From assembly GCA_038747915.1 (NCBI GenBank), contig JBCDJJ010000001.1, positions 39,984 to 103,983 on the forward strand: a stretch of DNA of 64,000 nucleotides, in the 5' to 3' direction. The notes below the pieces were generated by a model, which had not been told where the DNA came from, ran no database searches, and saw nothing but the letters and a program-made list of their open reading frames with translations. Each line of letters starts with the position of its first letter. The stretch's first letter is position 1. Source of the stretch: JBCDAP01 sp038747915 (GTDB lineage: Bacteria; Planctomycetota; Phycisphaerae; Phycisphaerales; UBA1924). The position numbers and the translations under genes were made by a program. This document shows positions 50,906 to 58,761 of this stretch, piece by piece.

Positions 50906-53497
50906 TCAAGGCCCACACCCGAGGGCAAGCTCATCCAGAAAGACGGCCACATCGACCGCATCAGTCAGTCCGTCCAACGACACGTCGGCGCTGCTCGATC
51001 CTGCTCCGACGGCGGTGAGCAACTGTGTGAGATCACCGCCCTCGATCACCCCGTTGCCATCGAAGTCCGGAACGCACGTGCTGCCGATGTTTGCCACGAG
51101 GTTTGTTGCACGAGCCGACCGGCGCAGGCGCAGTTCGAGACGGTCCCAAGACTCGGGGTAGCGCACCGAGCCTTCGAGAGGAACGTTCTGCATGCCCGGC
51201 GCGGCTCTCGGAGTGAGTTCGCCGCGTGATAGGTTCATGAACGAGAGCGATGCTTCGCCCCTTCCGCTATCGGCTTCGAAGTCGATTATCAGAAGCACGC
51301 GAGCCCATTCGCCCCTGGTGTACCAGCCGTCGGGGATATCGATCGATTGTTGTGGCAGGGTGCCGAAGCGATCTCCGCGGATGAGGAACTCTTTGTCGCT
51401 CATCCCAAACTGGATGCCCTCGGAGAAACCGTCGCTGTTGGTCAGAATGAAGTACGCATTACCGTTGGCGCCGCCGAGTTCACCGACGCTGGCATCGAAT
51501 CGTGCCATCGCGCGCGTTTCTGTCTCGAAGAATGGCGGTGAGCAGTATCGGGCATCGTTCGGGCGTGAGATGATCGAGTCGCGACCGGGTCTGCTCGACA
51601 CTGCGAAGCTGGTTGTTTCGGGGTGGTCGCCAAGGGCAACCAACGAGACGTTGTCACCGTCGATGGCGCTGAGATCGCTCCCCATCTCCCAGCTATCCTG
51701 TCCGACCATGTTCTGCCCGAGTGTGCCACTGAAATTGAAGTCGTATCGGTACTCGGAGCCGCATTGCGGGCAGGGTGGTTGATTGGAAGGCCCGGGTATG
51801 GGTAGTCCATCTCGTAACGCCAGCTGTGCTTCGTAGAGGTTGGGCGGGTTCGGCGTCGGGGCTCCTGGGCCGACCAACTCCTGGACACACTCCGGATCGC
51901 CCCAGAGCGGATGGACCGCCCGGGTCGGCGTGGCGCAGCGCACACCAACAAGAGCGCCTCGCGGCATCAAGTCTGGCTGAGAGATCAGCCGTCCGCCTGA
52001 AAACCCGGTTGAGATGTTCCAGTGCGCGTGCCGTGCCCCGAAGCGCGGTCCGCCGTCTGCGCCGCCGCCGGGCGAGCCATCATTGTTGATCGTCACCTCA
52101 GTGATGACGTTCTCGTAGGGCAGGCCCTTGTGGTAGTCGAACGCTCCGTGAGCCATGGTCCCGCGGCTGTAGACGTTCCCCATCGAGAAACCACCGAGGT
52201 AGATTCCGTGCAGCGGGCGCGATCGGATGTCGAAGTCTTCGAACAGGCAGTTGAACGCCCGGGAGATGACAAAGGCGTGGTGATGGCGATGGAGCCAGGA
52301 CTCGGTGCTGTCGACAGTCAGGCCACTGACCGTGATATTCGCTGAAAAACTCGCCATCACAGCGAGCCCGCCCGCATTCAAGATGGTGACATCGGAGACA
52401 AAGCCGTCGACCGTATCGCCGAAGAAGATGCCGTTGAAGCCCGGCTCGAGGTTGTGCAGCGAGCGGGTCCACTCATAGTCCCGGTCAAGGTGGATCGTCA
52501 GCCGTGAGACGCCGACATTGCGTCGAAGGTCACCGAGACTTGAAACACGCGGGTTCCACTCGGATCGGAGGTCGAACCGCAGTGGTTCGCGGAGCGTCAG
52601 CAGGCCGGTGGACACCGATTCGACGGTTGCCATCGCGGCAAACGAGGCCTGGCGATCGGGGAGCACACGCGCGTCTGCCACCGGATCGAAATCGTAATTC
52701 GATGCCCACACGCCGTCACCAAGTAGATGGCGCAGCGTCGAACGATCATCGGCGTTATCGACTTCGATTAAGACCGGCTGACCGGATGCGAAGCTCGTTG
52801 CGTTGGAGAGGGCAAGCGTGCGTTCGCCGCGCGATGCTGCTCCCTCGACGTGTCCTTGCGGTGATGTGCGACGCCAGCCATCGTTGATGTCGGAGATATC
52901 CGGAACGCCGATGAGAGGTCCGTCGCGATTGGGCCCGGTGAACCAGAGCATCCCGCCGGTGCCCGACCACGTCGACTTCCCGCCGGTGCGGAAGACGGCG
53001 TAGCCGCTCTCAAGAGACTCCTCGAATCGCAGGACCGTGCCGGCTTCGCTCTGCCCAAGCAGCATGGTGTCGTCTGACCGGATGAACACTGGCCCTGTGA
53101 GTCGGTACGTGCCGTTCGGCACAAACACGATCACCCCGTTGGTGAAGCTCGGCGCGATGCCACCGGCGGCGTCAAGGGCCGCCTGGATCGCCGCGGTGTC
53201 ATCCGCGACACCATCGCCCGTCGCGCTATACGGCGGGGCCGCGACATTGATGAGCCCCATACCAGCACCGCTCGGCAGATCGACACCGCCGCTCCGGTAC
53301 CCGACATGCATGACGTTTGGGATGTTCGGGTGTGTGTCCGGCTGGGCGACGAAGGTGGCCCAGGCGACGGGTGAGCTTGCCTGAGCGTGCGCGAGACCGC
53401 CTCCGACCATGTGCATGGCCGACACGAGGAGGCCGCAGGCCGCTGCGATGCGGAACGGTGGCGTCGGCTGGCGCGCACGGGTGATACTCCCACTCAT
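50906..53497 (-). CDS. Secreted right-handed beta-helix protein (pectate-lyase-like) with dockerin end
   Basis: Residues about 80-130 show the opening of the pectate-lyase-3/beta-helix fold (ATGDGVADDTAAIQAALDAA then GTYRLTGPVFIRSDDTMLLG). Solenoid-like rungs follow to about residue 450 (VSDVTILNAGGLAVMASFSANITVSG, split across rungs). A later beta-sandwich of about 200 residues may bind carbohydrate. The end has a dockerin-like loop (CVPDFDGNGVIEGGDLTQLL) and LGCGP. The start at 53497 gives a normal signal peptide but has no Shine-Dalgarno; upstream starts at 53536 and 53557 are possible. It is the first gene of the operon with GH3 and PL7, so a role as a lyase or hydrolase on alginate-rich material is likely. 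The catalytic residues are not evident. Confidence 0.75.
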   Translation of the reverse strand: MSGSITRARQPTPPFRIAAACGLLVSAMHMVGGGLAHAQASSPVAWATFVAQPDTHPNIPNVMHVGYRSGGVDLPSGAGMGLINVAAPPYSATGDGVADDTAAIQAALDAAGGIAPSFTNGVIVFVPNGTYRLTGPVFIRSDDTMLLGQSEAGTVLRFEESLESGYAVFRTGGKSTWSGTGGMLWFTGPNRDGPLIGVPDISDINDGWRRTSPQGHVEGAASRGERTLALSNATSFASGQPVLIEVDNADDRSTLRHLLGDGVWASNYDFDPVADARVLPDRQASFAAMATVESVSTGLLTLREPLRFDLRSEWNPRVSSLGDLRRNVGVSRLTIHLDRDYEWTRSLHNLEPGFNGIFFGDTVDGFVSDVTILNAGGLAVMASFSANITVSGLTVDSTESWLHRHHHAFVISRAFNCLFEDFDIRSRPLHGIYLGGFSMGNVYSRGTMAHGAFDYHKGLPYENVITEVTINNDGSPGGGADGGPRFGARHAHWNISTGFSGGRLISQPDLMPRGALVGVRCATPTRAVHPLWGDPECVQELVGPGAPTPNPPNLYEAQLALRDGLPIPGPSNQPPCPQCGSEYRYDFNFSGTLGQNMVGQDSWEMGSDLSAIDGDNVSLVALGDHPETTSFAVSSRPGRDSIISRPNDARYCSPPFFETETRAMARFDASVGELGGANGNAYFILTNSDGFSEGIQFGMSDKEFLIRGDRFGTLPQQSIDIPDGWYTRGEWARVLLIIDFEADSGRGEASLSFMNLSRGELTPRAAPGMQNVPLEGSVRYPESWDRLELRLRRSARATNLVANIGSTCVPDFDGNGVIEGGDLTQLLTAVGAGSSSADVSLDGLTDAVDVAVFLDELALGCGP

Positions 53498-53775
53498 CCA
53501 GAGGCAAAAGATAAAATATTTTACCTCGTGTATCATAAATAGTACATTAATGTACATTTAGCCGTATGTATCGTTGGTTCGACTCCCCCTCATGGTGACT
53601 CATCAGCGTCGAAAATCAAGGTATAAACTGAAAAATCGCTGCGATGCATGCGGGAGGGTGTGTAGTCGTGCGTCGCCAATGGTATTGAGACTGCTGAAAA
53701 GAATTGTTTCACCTTTTGAAAATTATTCTGGACTGTTCGGAACAATAGTGTCAATGTACAGTGCAAGGAGCACCG
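53498..53775. promoter_or_regulatory. AT-rich divergent control region with several dyads
   Basis: This 278-bp gap between the beta-helix gene and the LacI gene is clearly AT-richer than its surroundings. It holds perfect palindromes TAAAATATTTTA (53512-53523) and GTACATTAATGTAC (53542-53555), whose centres are 31 bases apart. It also holds TGTTCGGAACA (53734-53744) and a TGTACA (53755-53760) close to the LacI start. The GTACAT half-site recurs at both ends. These are the best operator candidates for the adjacent regulator. No gene was seen in it. Confidence 0.5.
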
Positions 53776-54912
53776 ATGTCGATCGTTGAAGTCGCCAAGG
53801 TTGCCGGCACGTCACACGCGACTGTTTCGCGCGTGATCAACAACAGGCGTGGCGTCTCGCCGGAAACCGCTGCCGCGGTGCAGCGAGCGATGGAAGAGCT
53901 CGGCTACACGCCCCCCAAGGTGCGACGTGGCCCCAAGCCGCGGGTTGAAAGAACCGTTTCTGTTGGAGGGATTGGACTGATCTGGTTCGGCACCGACGCT
54001 GCCTTCGCGCGCGCCCCGATCGCGTCGAAGGCGTGCGCTGGAGCGGAACGGGCCGCTGCACAGGCGGGACGCAGCCTTTTGCTTTGTCAGATCGACCGTG
54101 AAGCATCGGAACTGCCGGGTTGGGTGAATCTCGATCACGTTGATGGGCTGATCCTTCACGGGCTCCCGCCGGCATCCAGGATTGCCAAGAGGCTCCGCGG
54201 GTATCCGAGCGTCTGGATGTTGAGTCCAAGGGCGGAAGAAGGGTTCTGGGGTGATCGGGTGATGCCCGACAATCGGGCCGTTGGTCGGCTCGCAGCGGAG
54301 TACCTGCTCGGCCGTGGACATCGGTCGCTCGCGTATCTGCTCCTCGATCCGACGCACTACGGCTTCGAGGCACGGCGGAGTGCCTTCGTGGCGACAGCGG
54401 AGCGGAGTGGCGCGGAGGTTCTCGTGGCAACCGACAGCGAGGCGAGTCGCGAGCTGCAGACCGATCCAAGTTTTGCCGTAGAGTCGATCGACCGTGCACT
54501 CGGTCAGATTCGTGCAGCGCCCCAGCGGCCCACTGGACTCTTCGTCCCGAGCGATCAGTTGGTCGCTCTGGTCTATGGCCGGCTCCGAGCTGCTGGCTTG
54601 GAGCCTCAGCGTGATATCGACATCATCTCCTGCGACAACGAGTGGACCATTGATGCGCTCTATCCAAAGCCGGCGACGATCGATCTCAGGGCCGAGCTGA
54701 TCGGCGAAGTCGCGGTGCAGCAGTTGCTGCACCGAATCGAGCATCCGGCATCCGAGCACGTGAGCGCCACGCTGACGATCGATGGATACGTCGTCGAGCC
54801 GACTGAGAGCTTATCCGGGGCACCGAACTTACCCCCTGACCGTGTGCGAGCAGAGAACGCTGAAGCCGGCGCGAGCGGTGTTGTGCCAGGCGAACCCGAG
54901 GAGCATGTGTGA
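53776..54912 (+). CDS. LacI-family transcriptional regulator
   Basis: The start at 53776 has AAGGAG five bases upstream. The helix-turn-helix is MSIVEVAKVAGTSHATVSRVINNR and the Leu-Gly-Tyr hinge lead-in is EELGYTPPKVRRG. The sensor starts GGIGLIWFG and includes HVDGLILHG, GHRSLAYLLL and the domain element DIISCDNEW. The C-terminal tail is unusually long and acidic after the sensor. Its stop overlaps the start of the next gene (TGATG). It probably controls the rightward sugar-porter cassette and the leftward lyase operon. Confidence 0.92.
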   Translation: MSIVEVAKVAGTSHATVSRVINNRRGVSPETAAAVQRAMEELGYTPPKVRRGPKPRVERTVSVGGIGLIWFGTDAAFARAPIASKACAGAERAAAQAGRSLLLCQIDREASELPGWVNLDHVDGLILHGLPPASRIAKRLRGYPSVWMLSPRAEEGFWGDRVMPDNRAVGRLAAEYLLGRGHRSLAYLLLDPTHYGFEARRSAFVATAERSGAEVLVATDSEASRELQTDPSFAVESIDRALGQIRAAPQRPTGLFVPSDQLVALVYGRLRAAGLEPQRDIDIISCDNEWTIDALYPKPATIDLRAELIGEVAVQQLLHRIEHPASEHVSATLTIDGYVVEPTESLSGAPNLPPDRVRAENAEAGASGVVPGEPEEHV

Positions 54913-57536
54913 TGAGAGAACGCTCAAGATATTTGTATCGATTCTTGCGGGCGACTCCGACGATCGTGATGGCTGGGGGGGTGTGCGCGCAGACCTTTGC
55001 AGTGACCGACGGCCTCGGAGACGGCGACCGTGACAATGATGCGGTTCTGGAGGCACTACCAGAGGATCTGAGTGATATCGGCCTTGTTTGGTTCATTGCG
55101 AGGGGTACCAGCGGGATCTCGCTCGGCGTGCAGGATGATTCCGGTGGCATCGGCTCGGGGAACGCGCTCAGCATCAACCTCTTCAATACGGACTCGAACC
55201 GTGCGGCTGTGGCGAATGTGCCCGAGGCCACGCTTGAGCTCGGCGATCGTGCGATCTTGACGTTCACCGCTCGAGCGACCAGCAACGTTGCTGGCGACCC
55301 GGCGCTAATCGCCGACCGTGCGTTCCGATTCGGTATCTACAACACTCAGGGCACACCGGTGACTGCTGACGGCGGATCGGAGGCAGACGGTGACATCGGC
55401 TATGTGGTCCAGAACGACATCGGCCCTGCTCAGATGCCCGGAACTACAGCCGACCGGACCGTCGACATCCGCTTCGATCTCGGTGGTGTGCTGCTCGGCG
55501 GGAGCCAGGACTCGTTCGGGGCCAGCACCAACAGCCCGGTATTCGCCCTCGATGACAGCGCCCCGCGTGTCTATACCCTCGTGATCGAGCGTACGTCCGA
55601 TGGAACTGGCGGCGATGGCACCGACGGGATCGATGACATGCGGGTCACGCTGTCGATCGATGGCGAGGTTGCCGAGAGCGACAGTCATCCCGATCCGGGC
55701 ACCTTTACCTTTGACTCGATCGCGATCGGATCGGATGCGGCGGTGCTCGATGTGCTCATCGACGACGTGCAATACGCTGTTATCCGCGCGAGTGAGCCCA
55801 CGCCGGATATGGACGGCTTCGGCGACGGTGACCGAGACAACGATGGTGTGCTGGACGGCCCCTTCGATGATCTCGCCGATCTTGGCTTTGGTTGGTTCGC
55901 AGGGCGCGGTACCAGTGGCATCGATCTGAGTGTGACCGACGATCAAGGCGGCATCGGGAACGGGAGTGCGCTGCTCGTTGACATTACCAACACCTCGTCC
56001 AACCGCGCCGCGATCGCGAACGTGCTCCCCGCTGTGCTCGAGCTCGGTGATCGGGCGGTACTCGAGGCTACCGTGCGGGCGATCGATGATGTGAGCGGGC
56101 CGACCAATCCGCTCCGCAGCGACCGCGGCTTCCGCTTCGGCATCTACGACTCGGCTGGCACAATGGTGACCGGGGACATGGGCGGCCCAACTACAGACGA
56201 CGACCTCGGCTACGTCGTGCAGGCCGATGTCGGCGACCCGCAGACGTCGGGATCGGCCGACCGCACGGTCGACATCCGATTCGATCTCGCCGGCACACTG
56301 CTCGGCGGAAGCCAAGACTCATTCGGTGCGAACTCCAACACGGTGGGATTCGGACTCGACGACTCGGATCCCAAGACATATGTGCTGGTGCTCGAGCGAG
56401 TTCCGGATGACACCGGCGGGGATGGCGTTGACGGCATCGACGACATGCGGGTGTCGCTGATTGTCGACGGTCAGGTTGCTGAGGTCGACGAGCACCCTGA
56501 TCCTGCGACGTTCATCTTTGATCAGATCGTCTTCGGGACGAACGCCGATCAGCTGCGCTTTGCGCTCGACGATGTTCGCTTCAGCTTCATCGACGCGAGC
56601 GATATCACCACGGACGGTTTCGGTGATGGTGATTTCGACAACGACAGTAACGCCGAGGGGCCGATCGAGGATCTTGCCGACGTTGGTTTCCCGTGGGCGC
56701 TCGCTGCTGGGACCAGTGGTGTGAACATCCGCTCGGTGGTCGACGATGCGACCGGCGGGGGTGGCAATGCCTTCAACATCGGAGTATCGACCACGAGCAC
56801 GCGTGCGCACATCGCACGGTTCCCGAGGGCCGAGCTGGCCGGTGCGGGGGACTCTGTCGAGTTCGCCTTTGATATTCGCTTCCTGCCACCGGTCGCACCG
56901 AACGATCGGCGCTTCCGATTCGGCATCTTCGACCAGATGGGCACTTTCGTCGTCGGTGACACCGGATCATCCGAGGGGACGACCGACGATGATCTCGGCT
57001 ACAACGCGCAGCTTGATATCGGAAACGATCAAAGCACCAGCGGCGGCGAACGGACCGCGACTGTGACCGTTCGTCAAGATCCAGCGCCCACGATTCTGGG
57101 CGGAAGCAACCCCGGGCTCGGAGGGTCGCTGTTCGACGAGAGCCTGACACTCGGTGAGACCTGGCGTCGCGTTGGTCTCACGCTCACGCTGCTCGGCGAC
57201 GGTTCGCTGGACGTCGAACTCGCCGTCGATGGTTCGGTCGTGGTCACAGGAAACGATCCAGCACCGCTTACGCTCGGCTTCGACGCGATCGTGTTCGGCA
57301 CGGATCTGGATGCCATCCCAGCCATCTACCGCATCGACAATGTTGTGGTGACGGGTAGTTCTTCGATCATCGATGTTGATCTGAACGACGATGGATTTGT
57401 TGATGCGTTTGATCGCGCCCTCTTCCTTGATCTTGTGGCGGTCGGGGACCTGGCCGCAGATCTCGATGGTGACTCCGATGTGGATGCTGACGACAATACG
57501 GTATTCACCACGGCGTTCGACGACGCACGTCTCTGA
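54912..57536 (+). CDS. Secreted protein of three tandem ~268-residue repeats plus dockerin end
   Basis: Three tandem copies begin at about residues 33, 301 and 568 with DG(L/F)GDGDxDNDxxxE-type text. Each runs through RGTSGI, GNALSI or GSALLV, then NRAAxANV, LELGDRA, FRFGIY, DDLGYVVQ and a final DDVxF block. Copies one and two are very alike; the third is more diverged. After a signal peptide (to about GGVCAQ) the protein is strongly acidic and beta-rich, as expected of a Ca-binding jelly-roll. The end is dockerin-like (DVDLNDDGFVDAFDRALFL, then DLDGDSDVDADDN). ATG 54912 has GAGGAG upstream and overlaps the LacI stop as TGATG. No enzyme motif; glycan binding is a guess. Confidence 0.78.
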   Translation: MRERSRYLYRFLRATPTIVMAGGVCAQTFAVTDGLGDGDRDNDAVLEALPEDLSDIGLVWFIARGTSGISLGVQDDSGGIGSGNALSINLFNTDSNRAAVANVPEATLELGDRAILTFTARATSNVAGDPALIADRAFRFGIYNTQGTPVTADGGSEADGDIGYVVQNDIGPAQMPGTTADRTVDIRFDLGGVLLGGSQDSFGASTNSPVFALDDSAPRVYTLVIERTSDGTGGDGTDGIDDMRVTLSIDGEVAESDSHPDPGTFTFDSIAIGSDAAVLDVLIDDVQYAVIRASEPTPDMDGFGDGDRDNDGVLDGPFDDLADLGFGWFAGRGTSGIDLSVTDDQGGIGNGSALLVDITNTSSNRAAIANVLPAVLELGDRAVLEATVRAIDDVSGPTNPLRSDRGFRFGIYDSAGTMVTGDMGGPTTDDDLGYVVQADVGDPQTSGSADRTVDIRFDLAGTLLGGSQDSFGANSNTVGFGLDDSDPKTYVLVLERVPDDTGGDGVDGIDDMRVSLIVDGQVAEVDEHPDPATFIFDQIVFGTNADQLRFALDDVRFSFIDASDITTDGFGDGDFDNDSNAEGPIEDLADVGFPWALAAGTSGVNIRSVVDDATGGGGNAFNIGVSTTSTRAHIARFPRAELAGAGDSVEFAFDIRFLPPVAPNDRRFRFGIFDQMGTFVVGDTGSSEGTTDDDLGYNAQLDIGNDQSTSGGERTATVTVRQDPAPTILGGSNPGLGGSLFDESLTLGETWRRVGLTLTLLGDGSLDVELAVDGSVVVTGNDPAPLTLGFDAIVFGTDLDAIPAIYRIDNVVVTGSSSIIDVDLNDDGFVDAFDRALFLDLVAVGDLAADLDGDSDVDADDNTVFTTAFDDARL

Positions 57537-57665
57537 TCTTGCTTGGTACGGCGCTGGTCGCACGAGGGTGCGGCCGGTGCCATTTTCATTCAGAGACTCC
57601 GGATGTCTCCACTGTCTCACAAGCGGCGTGGTGACACGCGAGCGAGCCAACGTCAGGAGCGCACC

Positions 57666-58631
57666 ATGAGGCAGTCCAGGACCGAGCACGCACATCAAGC
57701 CGCGTTCACGCTCATTGAGTTGCTCGTCGTCGTTGCGGTGATCGCACTGCTGATCGGGCTGTTCCTGCCCGCTCTGTCCAAGACGAGGCAGGGAGCGCGC
57801 ACGCTGCAGTGTCTGAGTGGACTGCGTCAGGTTGCGATCGCCGAGTCAACCTACTCCGAGGATCACGACGGGACCATTGTTTTCCCGGATGTCCCGTCCA
57901 TCGCGCTGTGGGAGGACCCCGAAAACCCGGGTGAGAACATCTCGAGAAACCTGAAGTGGTTTCACCTTCTTGGCAGCTATGTCGACTTCTCGAGGAGCGG
58001 TGTGGACCGTCGGAGCGAGATCTTTCGATGCCCGGAATTCAAACCGGGGTTTACGGAGCAGCAGTTGATCGACGGCGCTGCTCTTGGCAAGAATCTCGAG
58101 TCACGGACGGGCATCGGGATGAACAGGCGGCTGCTCAGCCCCGAGTCGCGCACGCGGTACCACTATGTCGGACCAACGATCTTCGATCAGTTTGGTTCGT
58201 CATTCCCAACAAAGCTCTCACCCGAGAGCGATGGTGTGCACGACGAGGATCAGAGCGACTACATCGCGCCACCCTGGCGGCGAAGCCGGGTCAGAGCCCA
58301 GTCGCAGCGCATCTTTTTCGGTGATAGTGGGGGAACCTACTTGGACCCATCCATCGCCTCGTCCACAACCACATTCTGGACCAACTCGCTCGATGCAGCG
58401 GGCGACCCGGACGCGAGCGGAGATCCGAGGCGGCACAGCGGCGGTGCCTACCGAGCCATGAGCCAGAATCAGGCGCGGGACGAGGATTGGCTCAGCGGAC
58501 GTGCGAACTATCTGTTCGGCGATGGGCACGCCTCTACACTCGAATCACTCGAGGCCGTGCAGGCGATCGTCGACCCGCTCCGAACCGACTACAGCATCGA
58601 CACTATGGTGCACGCATTGCCGGGTTACTGA
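57666..58631 (+). CDS. Pseudopilin (DUF1559-like) with Ala at the cleavage site
   Basis: The start at 57666 has AGGAG six bases upstream. The leader MRQSRTEHAHQAA|FTLIELLVVVAVIALL has Glu at +5 but Ala, not Gly, at -1; this is tolerated in some prepilins but may slow processing. LSGLRQVAIAESTYSEDHD follows, and the C-terminal element is NYLFGDGHASTLE. It sits between the triple-repeat secreted protein and the sugar porter in a LacI-led run, the same order as the 22917-18710 locus. Confidence 0.88.
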   Translation: MRQSRTEHAHQAAFTLIELLVVVAVIALLIGLFLPALSKTRQGARTLQCLSGLRQVAIAESTYSEDHDGTIVFPDVPSIALWEDPENPGENISRNLKWFHLLGSYVDFSRSGVDRRSEIFRCPEFKPGFTEQQLIDGAALGKNLESRTGIGMNRRLLSPESRTRYHYVGPTIFDQFGSSFPTKLSPESDGVHDEDQSDYIAPPWRRSRVRAQSQRIFFGDSGGTYLDPSIASSTTTFWTNSLDAAGDPDASGDPRRHSGGAYRAMSQNQARDEDWLSGRANYLFGDGHASTLESLEAVQAIVDPLRTDYSIDTMVHALPGY

Positions 58632-58761
58632 GCGGGCTGTCTTCCGTGGATCTGTCTAGATATAGGATGGTCATGGTCGAGCCGTGAACTCACATCGGTA
58701 CGTGCGTTCTTCTTGAATAGCGACGATCCCGGAAGCCGGTCCTCTCTCTACACGGAGTGTG

